Origin: Lumbricus terrestris
Taxonomy: Eukaryota; Annelida; Clitellata; Crassiclitellata; Lumbricidae
Length of the DNA: 64,000 nucleotides
Direction of reading: 5' to 3'
Assembly (NCBI GenBank): GCA_949752735.1
Contig: OX457047.1
Span: forward strand, 20,318,838-20,382,837
Numbering within the stretch: position 1 is the first letter of the stretch; each line of letters starts with the position of its first letter. The position numbers and the translations under genes were made by a program. Shown one piece after another: positions 22,072-35,239 of this stretch. Below the pieces are notes generated by a model. It searched no databases, was not told the origin of the DNA, and saw nothing but the letters and a program-made list of their open reading frames with translations.

Positions 22072-22523
22072 CGTGACTAGCTTGAGATCTGTTGTCGTCG
22101 GTGGTAGGTGCTGGCGGGACGTCGCAACTGATGCAACAACTGACAACTGCGTTGATCGGGCTTAACGACACTTTTTCATATCGAAGATGATTAGTGTCGG
22201 AGGCAGAGAACAACCTCACTCCACGTTTATATTGCGACCGAGCCACCCGCAGTAAAGATCCGAGAAATTAATCTCTGACCGACCGGGAATCGAACCCTGG
22301 CCGCCGGCGTGGCGAGCGGGCTACCAACCCACTCGACCACTCGAGATCTCTACTGACAACTGCACAACCACCGAACCTTTTATACAGGAAACCGAGGATC
22401 ACTTCGAGGTCCGTGCTATAGGTCAGCGCATGAACACGTGCGTCAAACACACAGGCATGCATGCAAACAAACTGAGGCGGAACAGTAGGCCAAGAGACAT
22501 GGAGACGGCGAGAAACAGACAGA

Positions 22524-22590
<67 letters not shown>

Positions 22591-23198
22591 AAAGACACAG
22601 AAAGAGAGAGCGATGTTTCTGACGATACCGGAATGATGTTCCGAATAACTTCCGTTGTTCAATATTGCACATCATGCACAGATGGGCATATGCAACATGC
22701 CTATGTCAAGACAATGGGTCTGTTATTAAAGGATGTATATGTTAGCCTACATCATCTATATATTTTTGCATTATAAGTATAGTTGTGTGCATGTACAATT
22801 GTATATATATATGTACATATATATATATATATATAATGGTTAATATCATGAGATATGGACAGCACAATGACAAACCATGAGAAAATAATAGGTGCACGTA
22901 TTGTATTGGGCTCAACCACAAACTTTCTCTATCTATCTATCTGTGTGTATGACTGTCTGTCTCCTTCTCCATCCACCTCCTATGTCTCTCGGCCTACTGC
23001 TCGGCGTCATTCTGTTCGCATGCTCGTCTGTCATTTTGGCGCACGTGTGAATGTGTAGGTCTAGCACGGACCTCAAAGCGAACCACGGTTTCCTGTATAA
23101 AAGGATCGGTGGTTGTTCAGTTGTCAGTTATTGCATCAGTTACGACGTCTCGCTTGCATCTACCACCGTCGTCGACAACAGATCTCAAGACAGTCACG
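22072..23198. promoter_or_regulatory. Divergent promoter region G|H
   Basis: A copy of the E|F region, with TATA boxes at 22377-22384 (G) and 23096-23103 (H). The GA tract at about 22526-22585 is longer than in E|F, and a TCTA repeat near 22927 has one more unit. Confidence 0.68.
22151..22351 (-). mobile_element. tRNA-derived SINE at the start site of gene G
   Basis: Duplicate of the SINE at 16143-16343 with the same ACTGACAACTGC flanks. It was copied with the 6-kb unit rather than inserted again. Confidence 0.85.
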
Positions 23199-23827
23199 AT
23201 GAAGCTCCTAATCCTCTTGTTCGTTGTCACCGTCGCCTCAGTCTTCGCTGGAAATGAACATTACCAATCTGGTCACAGATACGACGTGTAAGCTCATCTA
23301 TATATCATATACCGTATTCATAAATTTACACAGCGACTCTCGAAGAATGGTTATTCTGACGCGAGGTCACCTGCAACTATGGGTGCAAATTAAATGTCTT
23401 TAAACAATGAGAGATTGATGATGAAAGCAAATCATTGTGCCTTGTGTAGTGGGCGATAAAGGTAGCAGACAATTAAGTTCTGAATTGAGAAGCATCTATT
23501 ATACCCGCCATCTAATAATTAATACGCTTTTTGAATTAGAATCAAAGTTAGCTTAATCGTTAATCACTCGGTCATTCTGTCATTCTGTTAATCAAAATCT
23601 CGCGTAATAACACGTAGCCTTACAAAGCTTTGTTCTGCTGATGTAACAGGCCAGATAACTACAGAAACGCAGCGCGACAGCTCTACGTCAACCACGTGGC
23701 TGAACATGTTGGTTCTGGAACGGGAACTGCGCGCTGGGAAGGTGTCCCAGGCACTGGAGCATACGTCGGAAACCGTGGATATGGTGGACACGGTGACAGC
23801 CACGGACATGGATACGGAAGATACTAA
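23199..23827 (+). CDS. Gene H: duplicate of gene F
   Basis: Exon 1 is 23199-23287 and exon 2 is 23650-23827 (intron 362 bp). The coding sequence is the same as F and J. Confidence 0.87.
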
Positions 23828-26215
23828 CTATAGAATGAATTTGTAGATCAGAAGTTGTTATTTTGAAAAGGATATGTTTATAAATCAAACTGCGTTTTTC
23901 TTAAATTGTTTTCTCAAAAATATATTTGAGTTCAATCAATCAATAATCAATCAATCAACCAATCATTTATTCAGTTTTTGGCTCAGCACCAAATAAGATT
24001 TCATGCATTTTTTTTTCTTTGATAAGGGATGTTGTTAACACAAGCTATGGATTCTGTCTGCGGACAGAAATTGTAGCCTACAGTGGTTGCTGGAGACTCG
24101 CCTCACAATTATTTTAATTTTTGGCTTTGCATGGAGATCCCTCCAGATTGAGATCCCTAAAAATTGTCGTCTAGCGAATCTTTTTGTAGGCCCTATATCA
24201 ATAATTTCACGGTTTTCATCAGACTAAGGAATCCATTCCTTTAAATAGAACGGGTGTGATGCCGCATAGGCTACGTACGGTAGCCTATCAGTCTTTTTTC
24301 TTTCCAAGGTATAGTGAGCTCTTAATCGGTATACATATAGTGCTTGAAGTGATTGGGTTGCAAGTCGATAGAATTCAAATGAACTGAGTTTCAACTCATA
24401 AAAGTTTCAAGAACACTCTTTCAATACAGTTCCAAGTAGATAGAGTTCCAAGCCGATAAAGTTTGAAGATTCTGGAGTTCGCAGTCGATGGTATTACAAG
24501 TCGTCAGAACTTCATATAATTATGTACAGTTCTAAGATAGGCCCAATAAAGTACGAAATTACTAGATATCCAAGTAAAAAGGTCTGAAGGCGATAGACTT
24601 CCATATCGGTTAAGTTCTAAGTCGACCGAAAACCAATTCAATAGATTTCCAATTAGACCGATAGATTTCATTTAAAAAGGAGCTCCAAGTCGATAGAATT
24701 CCGAATCGATCGTATTTCGAGTCGATTGAGTTCCATATTAAGTCTATAAAGTTCAAAGTCAATTAAGTTCCTATTCCATCTCCAGTCAAGTTCGAAGTTG
24801 ATTATAGAGTTCCAATCGACAAAGTACCCTTTCAATTGAGTTTCAAGTTGATAAAGTTCCAAATCAATAGAGTTCAAAGTCGACAAAGTTCCAAGTCGTG
24901 AGAGGATAAAGTTCCAAATTTCATAGAGCCAAAGTCGATAAAGTTTAAATTTGCTAATGGTCCTTAACTGTCAGTGGTGTGACTGGTGTCACAAGTCGCC
25001 TGAGTTCGTTGTCGATGGAGTAAGAATAGGCTACAGGCGACAGAATACAGCTGAAGCGTTAGCACAAGAACTGACACCATTCTCTTTAGAGCTGTTCAGG
25101 GAAACGTAATTAAGTTGATAAAGCTACAATTGACACACTTCCAAGTCGATAGGGTTCCGACTTCCGAGGCGATGGAGTTCCTACCTCGAATCTCGAAGGT
25201 GGCTATTTCAGAGATTCAAAATCTCGGGCTAACACTGTCCGTCCACGGGGACCTAAATGACGTGGCGTCCATTCAAAACGGGCGAGCGGTGGTGAAGGAT
25301 CTCACCCTCAGAGTCGAGGCCATAAGACAGCCGCTATATAAAAATCCGATTACATAAATATTATAGGCCTACATTTACTTGACAAAGTTCCAAATCGATA
25401 AATGTTCCAAAGTCGATAGTCCCAATTAAAGTCGATATATTTAACATAATTATTTTGACGTGGGCCAAGTGTTTCATATCGCGAAAGTGTAAGGACGATT
25501 TGTAATCGTAATCATTATTCGTAATCGTAATCATATTCGTAATCGTAATCATATTCGTTATCGTAATCGCGAATTTGTTTCGAGTCACTTTAAGGGAAAA
25601 AGTTCATAATTTGATTGAGCCAAAGTCGATCAAGTTTAAGGTTATTAAAGTTAATAGGGCAAAATTTCCAACTATGTAAGAAATGGACCAACTCCAGAAC
25701 CTTGCACAACACTTGAGATTTATCCAGCAGTTCGAAGAAATTAAACGAATCGAACAGAAGATGATAAAAAGTCCGAAGACTCTTTGGTAGGTCAAGAGCA
25801 AAATACGCAGGTGACCTATATATGCTGGTGCTGCCGCTGTGAAATTGTGAGCCTTTCGCCGAAGTTGGGCTATAGCTATAATGAATATCGCTGCGGTTGA
25901 CAGAAGTCACGGATGACATGTTGTTCATTTCCATGAGCAGCTATAAAAGTTTAAATTCTAACGACGTTGAACTTTGCAAATCTATAGTCGTTTAACTTTA
26001 AAGACCTGGGTCTCTATCTAAATCGTTGTCTATTGATATTATGCTATATTTCTTATCGACATATCAATAATAGTTACTGTCGAATTGGAACTCTATCGAC
26101 TTAGAACTTTATCGATTTTGGTAATCTATCGATATGATATTTTACGAACAATCGACGTGCACCTTGTCGACTTGAAACTCATTCGACTTGCAACTAGGCT
26201 ATATAAACTAATTAG

Positions 26216-26419
26216 CAGGGCTTTTTAAATGTGCAGTTCTACACAAAATGTGCAGTTCTAAATGGATTTGTGCAGTTGTAGAAGCACTTCCGTCACGTTC
26301 CGTGCAGTTAAAACCAGTAAAATAGGTCATTTTTCTCAGATTGGGAGTAATTTACCATGGAGGATGAGAAAGGAGAGAAGAGGATGTGCAGTTCTAAAAA
26401 TTCCTTAAAAACAGCCCTG
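26216..26419. mobile_element. hAT-like MITE, unit 3 copy of the 14368 element
   Basis: Same ends and same CTAATTAG duplication (26208-26215 and 26420-26427). Confidence 0.85.
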
Positions 26420-26493
26420 CTAATTAGAACTCTTATGACTGGATCTAAATTGACTTTGAACAATAGACACATAAAGCTCCATTGACTTAGAAC

Positions 26494-26661
26494 CAGTGGT
26501 GTAGTGGGGCGGGGACGCGGGGGGACGCCGTCCCCCCACTTTTTTGCAAAATTCTTGCAAGATTGCACTTTTTGCTACAGTTTCCACTTCAATTTCCATG
26601 GCGTCCCCCCACTTCAATTTCCAGGCGTCCCCCCACTTCATTTTTTAGGACTACACCACTG
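26494..26661. mobile_element. hAT-like MITE, unit 3 copy of the 20478 element
   Basis: Same 168-bp element and CTTAGAAC flanks. It was copied when unit 2 gave rise to unit 3, or the reverse. Confidence 0.9.
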
Positions 26662-27440
26662 CTTAGAACATTATCGACCTGCATGGAGTTCTATCGATTC
26701 GATACTATTTCGAGTTGGGGTCCTATCTAATCGGAACTCTGATCTCCATTGGCTAGGAACCCCAATGTTTTTCTAACTTTATCGACTTGGGAAATTTAGA
26801 GATGAAATGGCGAGAGACGTGTAAGTGAAGGCCTTGCTCAAGGTCCCAATACCGGAACTTTTACTATACGATCCACTTACTGCCGACCTTCGAAAGGCTC
26901 TTATTCAGTATGATTGACGCCTATATATCAGGCCTATTTCCGCTCAAGTCATCTAGAAGACTATGGAGATGTTTTGGATTAAATGGTGGTCATCAATATA
27001 ACATGAAAAGAGTACTGACTGACTGATGTAAATATGGCGACCATGTGAATGAAATTATGATGATCCATTGAGTTTAGTAGTTTACCTACAGATACCGCGA
27101 GAACCAAAAATTGTCTGAACTACGTAATGCAGTTTTATTACTATCGTGGTGGTCAATAATAACTAGGCTAATTGATTGATTCCTTGACGGGTTGGTTGGT
27201 TAATTGACTGGTTGATCGATTATTCTATTGATTCATTGAACCAATGATTGAATGATTGATTGAATGATTGATTGGCTGATTGAATAATTGATGGATTGAT
27301 TGACTGATTGATTGATTGATCGATTGGTTGAAGACTCAAGTGTTTTAGAAGAAACAATTTAAGATATGCACAGTTTGATTTATATTTCAAACAAATCTTT
27401 TTCATCATAACAAGTCGTGATCTAAGAATTCATTCAAAAG

Positions 27441-28087
27441 TTAGTATCTTCCGTATCCATATCCGTGGCTGTCACCGTGTCCACCATATCCACGGTTTCC
27501 GACGTATGCTCTAGTGCCGGGGACACCTTCCCATCGCGCAGTTCCCGTTCCGGAACCCACGTGTTCAGCCACGTGGTTGACGTAGAGCTGTCGTGCCGCG
27601 TTTCTGTAGTTATCTGGCCTGTTACATCAGCAGAACAAATTAAGTGCTGTTATAGCGCCAGACTTTTTGATTATTTAAAGGACATGAAGAAAGAGTGACT
27701 AACGATTAACCTTACTCTGATTTCAAACAAATTTTCGGAAAACGCAACAGGTGACTGCAGACTCAAGAGCATCTGCCATTTTACTCCTTCCCTCAATATG
27801 GCCCGACATCGGGCGCTTGTTGTGATGGGTCCTTCAAATGGAAATAACTCCATGCACTGGGCATTCGTCATCAGTGTCTTATTCTTTAAAGACATTGCTC
27901 TTCCACCGGGTAATCCGTCATGACACCGCTTCAGAATAGCCATTCTTCGAGGGTCGCTATAGAAATCTTTAGATGCAAGACAATACAGATGAGCTTACAC
28001 GTCGTATCTGTGACCAGATTGGTAATGTTCATTTCCAGCGAAGACCGAGGCTACGGCGACAACGAACAAGACGATTAGGAGCTTCAT
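27441..28087 (-). CDS. Gene I: duplicate of gene E
   Basis: Exon 1 is 28087-27999 and exon 2 is 27618-27441 (intron 380 bp). It carries the same two replacements and the same SINE-containing leader as E and G. Confidence 0.85.
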
Positions 28088-28539
28088 CGTGACTAGCTTG
28101 AGATCTGTTGTCGTCGGTGGTAGGTGCTGGCGGGACGTCGCAACTGATGCAACAACTGACAACTGCGTTGATCGGGCTTAACGACACTTTTTCATATCGA
28201 AGATGATTAGTGTCGGAGGCAGAGAACAACCTCACTCCACGTTTATATTGCGACCGAGCCACCCGCAGTAAAGATCCGAGAAATTAATCTCTGACCGACC
28301 GGGAATCGAACCCTGGCCGCCGGCGTGGCGAGCGGGCTACCAACCCACTCGACCACTCGAGATCTCTACTGACAACTGCACAACCACCGAACCTTTTATA
28401 CAGGAAACCGAGGATCACTTCGAGGTCCGTGCTATAGGTCAGCGCATGAACACGTGCGTCAAACACACAGGCATGCATGCAAACAAACTGAGGCGGAACA
28501 GTAGGCCAAGAGACATGGAGACGGCGAGAAACAGACAGA

Positions 28540-28598
<59 letters not shown>

Positions 28599-29206
28599 AA
28601 AGACACAGAAAGAGAGAGCGATGTTTCTGACGATACCGGAATGATGTTCCGAATAACTTCCGTTGTTCAATATTGCACATCATGCACAGATGGGCATATG
28701 CAACATGCCTATGTCAAGACAATGGGTCTGTTATTAAAGGATGTATATGTTAGCCTACATCATCTATATATTTTTGCATTATAAGTATAGTTGTGTGCAT
28801 GTACAATTGTATATATATATGTACATATATATATATATATATAATGGTTAATATCATGAGATATGGACAGCACAATGACAAACCATGAGAAAATAATAGG
28901 TGCACGTATTGTATTGGGCTCAACCACAAACTTTCTCTATCTATCTATCTGTGTGTATGACTGTCTGTCTCCTTCTCCATCCACCTCCTATGTCTCTCGG
29001 CCTACTGCTCGGCGTCATTCTGTTCGCATGCTCGTCTGTCATTTTGGCGCACGTGTGAATGTGTAGGTCTAGCACGGACCTCAAAGCGAACCACGGTTTC
29101 CTGTATAAAAGGATCGGTGGTTGTTCAGTTGTCAGTTATTGCATCAGTTACGACGTCTCGCTTGCATCTACCACCGTCGTCGACAACAGATCTCAAGACA
29201 GTCACG
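28088..29206. promoter_or_regulatory. Divergent promoter region I|J
   Basis: A copy of E|F and G|H, with TATA boxes at 28393-28400 (I) and 29104-29111 (J) and an intermediate GA tract length. Confidence 0.68.
28167..28367 (-). mobile_element. tRNA-derived SINE at the start site of gene I
   Basis: Third duplicated copy of the start-site SINE, with the same flanks. Confidence 0.85.
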
Positions 29207-29835
29207 ATGAAGCTCCTAATCCTCTTGTTCGTTGTCACCGTCGCCTCAGTCTTCGCTGGAAATGAACATTACCAATCTGGTCACAGATACGACGTGTAAG
29301 CTCATCTATATATCATATACCGTATTCATAAATTTACACAGCGACTCTCGAAGAATGGTTATTCTGACGCGAGGTCACCTGCAACTATGGGTGCAAATTA
29401 AATGTCTTTAAACAATGAGAGATTGATGATGAAAGCAAATCATTGTGCCTTGTGTAGTGGGCGATAAAGGTAGCAGACAATTAAGTTCTGAATTGAGAAG
29501 CATCTATTATACCCGCCATCTAATAATTAATACGCTTTTTGAATTAGAATCAAAGTTAGCTTAATCGTTAATCACTCGGTCATTCTGTCATTCTGTTAAT
29601 CAAAATCTCGCGTAATAACACGTAGCCTTACAAAGCTTTGTTCTGCTGATGTAACAGGCCAGATAACTACAGAAACGCAGCGCGACAGCTCTACGTCAAC
29701 CACGTGGCTGAACATGTTGGTTCTGGAACGGGAACTGCGCGCTGGGAAGGTGTCCCAGGCACTGGAGCATACGTCGGAAACCGTGGATATGGTGGACACG
29801 GTGACAGCCACGGACATGGATACGGAAGATACTAA
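29207..29835 (+). CDS. Gene J: duplicate of gene F
   Basis: Exon 1 is 29207-29295 and exon 2 is 29658-29835 (intron 362 bp). The coding sequence is as in F and H. It is the last gene of the triplicated block. Confidence 0.87.
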
Positions 29836-32800
29836 CTATAGAATGAATTTGTAGATCAGAAGTTGTTATTTTGAAAAGGATATGTTTATAAATCAAACTG
29901 CGTTTTTCTTAAATTGTTTTCTCAAAAATATATTTGAGTTCAATCAATCAATAATCAATCAATCAACCAATCATTTATTCAGTTTTTGGCTCAGCACCAA
30001 ATAAGATTTCATGCAATTTTTTTTCTTTGATAAGGGATGTTGTTAACACAAGCTATGGATTCTGTCTGCGGACATAAATTGTAGCCTACAGTGGTTGCTG
30101 GAGACTCGCCTCACAATTATTTTAATTTTTGGCTTTGCATGGAGATCCCTCCAGATTGAGATCCCTAAAAATTGTCGTCTAGCGAATCTTTTTGTAGGCC
30201 CTATATCAATAATTTCACGGTTTTCATCAGACTAAGGAATCCATTCCTTTAAATAGAACGGGTGTGATGCCGCATAGGCTACGTACGGTAGCCTATCAGT
30301 CTTTTTTCTTTCCAAGGTATAGTGAGCTCTTAATCGGTATACATATAGTGCTTGAAGTGATTGGGTTGCAAGTCGATAGAATTCAAATGAACTGAGTTTC
30401 AACTCATAAAAGTTTCAAGAACACTCTTTCAATACAGTTCCAAGTAGATAGAGTTCCAAGCCGATAAAGTTTGAAGATTCTGGAGTTCGCAGTCGATGGT
30501 ATTACAAGTCGTCAGAACTTCATATAATTATGTACAGTTCTAAGATAGGCCCAATAAAGTACGAAATTACTAGATATCCAAGTAAAAAGGTCTGAAGGCG
30601 ATAGACTTCCATATCGGTTAAGTTCTAAGTCGACCGAAAACCAATTCAATAGATTTCCAATTAGACCGATAGATTTCATTTAAAAAGGAGCTCCAAGTCG
30701 ATAGAATTCCGAATCGATCGTATTTCGAGTCGATTGAGTTCCATATTAAGTCTATAAAGTTCAAAGTCAATTAAGTTCCTATTCCATCTCCAGTCAAGTT
30801 CGAAGTTGATTATAGAGTTCCAATCGACAAAGTACCCTTTCAATTGAGTTTCAAGTTGATAAAGTTCCAAATCAATAGAGTTCAAAGTCGACAAAGTTCC
30901 AAGTCGTGAGAGGATAAAGTTCCAAATTTCATAGAGCCAAAGTCGATAAAGTTTAAATTTGCTAATGGTCCTTAACTGTCAGTGGTGTGACTGGTGTCAC
31001 AAGTCGCCTGAGTTCGTTGTCGATGGAGTAAGAATAGGCTACAGGCGACAGAATACAGCTGAAGCGTTAGCACAAGAACTGACACCATTCTCTTTAGAGC
31101 TGTTCAGGGAAACGTAATTAAGTTGATAAAGCTACAATTGACACACTTCCAAGTCGATAGGGTTCCGACTTCCGAGGCGATGGAGTTCCTACCTCGAATC
31201 TCGAAGGTGGCTATTTCAGAGATTCAAAATCTCGGGCTAACACTGTCCGTCCACGGGGACCTAAATGACGTGGCGTCCATTCAAAACGGGCGAGCGGTGG
31301 TGAAGGATCTCACCCTCAGAGTCGAGGCCATAAGACAGCCGCTATATAAAAATCCGATTACATAAATATTATAGGCCTACATTTACTTGACAAAGTTCCA
31401 AATCGATAAATGTTCCAAAGTCGATAGTCCCAATTAAAGTCGATATATTTAACATAATTATTTTGACGTGGGCCAAGTGTTTCATATCGCGAAAGTGTAA
31501 GGACGATTTGTAATCGTAATCATATTCGTAATCGTAATCATATTCGTAATCGTAATCATATTCCTAATCGTAATCGCGAATTTGTTTCGAGTCACTTTAA
31601 GGGAAAAAGTTCATAATTTGATTGAGCCAAAGTCGATCAAGTTTAAGGTTATTAAAGTTGCTAGGCCAGAATTTCCAACTGTGTAAGGAATGTAGACCAG
31701 CTCCATGACCTTGTACAACACTATTCAGAAGGTCGAAGAAATTATACGAATCGCACAGAAGATGTTTAAAAGTCCGAAGACTCTTTGCCATGGTAGGTCG
31801 AGAGCAAAATACGCAGGTGACCTATGGTGGCGCTACCGCTGTGAAATTGTGAGCCTTTTGCCGAAGTCATAGAATGGATATCGCTGCGGTTGACAGAAAT
31901 CACGGACGACATGTTGTTCATTTCCCTGACCAGCTAAAAAAAGTTTAAATTATAACGGCGTTGAACTTTGCAAATCTATAGCCTAATCGTGGAACTTTAA
32001 AGACCTGGGGCTCATTCTAAATCGTTGTCCATTTAGGGGCCTATATAATTTTGTATCGGCATCAATAATAGTTATCGGTAGGCCTACTGTCGAATCGGAA
32101 CTCTATCGACTTATAACTTTATCGATTTGGTAATCTTTCGATATGATACTTTATGAACAATCGACTTGAAGCTTGTCGACTTGAAACTCATTCGTCTTGC
32201 AACTATATTAACTAACTGGAACTCTTGTGACTGGATCCCAATTGACTTTGAACAATAGGTCAGACACATACAGCTCCATTGACTTAGAATATCATCTACC
32301 TGCATGTACATGTAGTTCTATCGATTCAGAACTGTTTCGATTTGGGGCTCTATTTAATTGGAACGCTGATTTCCAATGACTAGGAACCCTAATGTTTTAT
32401 TGCTTTGGAAATTTAGAGTTGAAATGGCGAGGACGTGCACTTGAAGGCCTTGCTCATGGTCCCAATACCGGAACTTCTCCTACTATGCGAACCATTTACT
32501 GCCGACCTTTGAAAGGTTCTTATTCAGTGTGATCGATGCATTTTAGGCCTACTTCCGGGCAAGTCTTGTAGAAGACTGTAAGGAGATGTATTGTATTAAA
32601 TGGTGGTCATCAATATAATATGAAATGAGTACATTGAGTAGGCTACTGACTGATGTAAATATGGCGACCCTGTAAGCGAACTATGATGATCCATTGAGTT
32701 TAGTGGTTTACTTACAGATACCGCGAGAACGAATTGTCTGAACTACATATACGTATGTGATTGTATTACTATCGTGGTGGTCAATAATGATTGATTGATT

Positions 32801-33123
32801 GACTGATTGATTGGACGATTGATTGAAGACTCAACTCACACAAGGCTACTATTTTGGTGGTCAATAATGATTGATTGATTGATTGGCTATCTGGTTGAAC
32901 GATTGATTGACGGGTTGGGCAATTGATTGATTGATTGATTGACTGATTGATTGGATTGAAGACTCAACTCACACAAGGCTAGTATTGTGGTGGTCAATAA
33001 TGATTGATTGATTGATGGGTTGGGTGGTTGAATGGTTTATTGGTCAATTGATTGGTTGATTGATTATTTCATTGATTTATTGAATTAACGATTGACTGAT
33101 TTATTGATTGATTGATTGATTAG
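29836..33123. repeat. J/K convergent spacer, including the end of the duplicated block
   Basis: The partial fourth duplicated unit runs from 30795 to about 31659, then the sequence diverges in mid-array. Forward motif units run from about 30370 to 31650, the core is near 31868-31890 and reverse units run from about 31960 to 32410. ATTG tracts at about 32789-33122 occur in three partly duplicated stretches (GGTCAATAATGATTGATTG recurs). No MITE occupies the CTAATTAG site. No gene is supported. Confidence 0.65.
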
Positions 33124-34478
33124 TTAGTATCTTCCGTATCCATATCCGTGGTTGTCACCGTGTCCACCATATCCACGGTTTCCAGCGTATGCTCCAGTGC
33201 CTGGGACACCTTCCCATCGCGCAGTTCCCGTTCCGGAACCCACGTGTTCAGCCACGTGGTTGACGTAGAGCTGTCGAGCCGCGTTTCTGTAGTTATCTGG
33301 CCTGTTACATCAGCAGAACAAAGTGTTGTTATAGTCCCAGATTTTAGATAAATATAAATTGGAATGACATAGTGACCGAGTTATCTTCAAGCGCTAGTGA
33401 ATAAGCTGATGCCCTGCGCTTGGCTTTCAAGTTATCTTCGGTCTAAGCTATTAAGCAAGCCATTGTTGTTGAAAGTATCAGTCAAATGTACTTAAGTAAA
33501 AGTAAAAGTATGATGGATTTTAATTACTTAAGTATAATATTATAGGTAAAAGAACTCATCACAAATTTTGCTTAAGTAAAAGTAAAAAGTATATTTCCAA
33601 ATAATACTTTTAAAGTAAAAACTAAGAGTACCGAGTCTTTCTAAAACTCAATCCATCGTTGACGTTCAAAAATACGGTACTAATTTCTCAAAATCGCTAT
33701 CGTTTAGTCTTGTATGCACGCTTCAGATTGTTAGCACAATTCACAGTTGAATAGTCGTTCTGCTGCAGCAAATGTGGTGCATCCAGCGTGCACTACCTAT
33801 TGAAAATTTATTTTTAGGCATGCAAATTTAAATCAGCAGTTCTAGATTAGCGTTGTCATTGATTAGAGCATTCAAGTAACGAACATTTCTACGAGCACCA
33901 CATAAATTGCAACGAAGTAAAAGTAGGCCTATATACTGAAGTTTGGATAAAATTTTACTTCGTTGAAAGTAAAAGTATTTTTGTTTTTCGACACTTCGTT
34001 ACATGTGAAAATAGTCTGACTTGTAGGCTACTTATGTATAGTAACGCGTCAATTTAAATTCGTTACTGTACAACACTAAAGCTAGCTTTGATTTTTAACG
34101 AACTACTTAAAGAACGTAATAGCTCTTTAGCGCCTCCCCTCAAATAGATGATTCAAACGGAACTACTCTGGCCCAACATTGGGTTTGCTGTGGTGGGACC
34201 CTTAAGTTAAAATAGCCATGTACACTCGCCAAGAGCTCAACTATTGACTCTGTTCTCATCATCAGTCGCTCATTCCTTCGAGGCATTTCGTTTCCACCGG
34301 GGTTTTCGTCATGACATCGTTTCAAAATAGCCATTCTTGGAGAGTCGCTGTCTAAATTTATAGATACGACACAATTTAGATGAGCTTACACGTCGTATCT
34401 GTGACCAGATTGGTAATGTTCATTTCCAGCGAAGACTGAGGCAACGGCGACAACGAACAAGACGATTAGGAGCTTCAT
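33124..34478 (-). CDS. Gene K: two-exon family member, relative of C
   Basis: Exon 1 is 34478-34390 and exon 2 is 33301-33124 (intron 1088 bp). Exon 1 is consensus. Exon 2 has one change, V-to-A (GAYAGNRG). The intron carries the same AAGTAAAAGTA-rich element as gene C at the same site. The ATTG tract directly abuts the stop codon here, so the 3' region found in the other copies has been lost. Polyadenylation may therefore differ. Confidence 0.84.
33461..34078. mobile_element. AAGTAAAAGTA-rich element in gene K intron
   Basis: The same insertion as 6278-6881, flanked by AAGCAAGC (33453-33460) and AAGCTAGC (34079-34086). It is 618 bp here, with small insertions such as GTAGGCT near 34024. Confidence 0.8.
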
Positions 34479-35239
34479 CGTGACTATCTTGAGATCTGCT
34501 GTCGGCGACGGTGGTAGGTGCGGGCGAAACGTCGTAACTGATGCAATAACCGACAACTGAGCAAGCACCGAACCTTTTATACAGGAAACCGAGGTTCGCT
34601 TTTAGGTCCATGCTCGGCCATCGGCCAGAGCATTCACACGTGCGCCAGACAGGCTAGCATGTAAGCAGACTGATGTGGAGCAGTAGTCCTATAGAGACGC
34701 AGAAGGTGGCTAGTTTGTCATTGCGCTGTCCATATCACATGATAACCATAATATAAATATACATATTATATTTCATGTACACAGTCACTCGTAATGCAAA
34801 TATTTACTGATAATTTTACATGTAGGCGACGCCCATTAATAACAGACCCATTGTCTTGACATAGGCATGCTGCATATGCACATCTGTGCAGGATGTGCAA
34901 TACTGAACGACGGAAGTTATTCGGAGCATCATTCCGGTATCGTCAAAAATGTCGCTCTCGCTTTCTGTATCTTTGCCTGTCTCTCTCATTATCTGTCTCT
35001 CGTCGTCTCCATCTACCTCCTATGATGTCTCTCGGTCTACTGTTCCGCCTCAGTCTGTTTGCATGCTTGTCCTTATTTGGCGCACGTGTGAATGTGTAGG
35101 CCTAGCACGGACCTCAAAGGTAACACCGGTTTTCTGTATAAAATGTTCGGTGGTTGTGCAGTTGTCAGTTGTTGCATCAATTACGACGTCTCCCCTACAC
35201 CTACCACCGACGCCGACAACAGATCTCAGGATAGTCACG
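34479..35239. promoter_or_regulatory. Divergent promoter region K|L
   Basis: The K-side TATA box is at 34574-34581 with CACGTG at 34637-34642. The L-side TATA box is TATAAAAT at 35137-35144 with CACGTG at 35083-35088. Confidence 0.68.

Larger units (their letters stand above)
18771..24786 (+). repeat. Unit 2 of the ~6-kb segmental tandem duplication (carries G|H)
   Basis: This 6016-bp unit differs from unit 1 mainly by the 168-bp MITE at 20478-20645, by loss of about 28 bases near 19583, and by microsatellite lengths. It differs from unit 3 by only a handful of bases. Confidence 0.87.
23828..27440. repeat. H/I convergent spacer
   Basis: Near-identical to the F/G spacer: forward motif units from about 24355 to 25660, core at about 25884-25906, reverse units from about 25970 to 26800. 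It includes the coding-like segment at 25180-25372 and both MITEs. No gene is supported. Confidence 0.65.
24787..30794 (+). repeat. Unit 3 of the ~6-kb segmental tandem duplication (carries I|J)
   Basis: This 6008-bp unit is almost identical to unit 2, including both MITEs. Differences visible by eye are the GA tract length and a few bases downstream of gene J. Confidence 0.87.
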
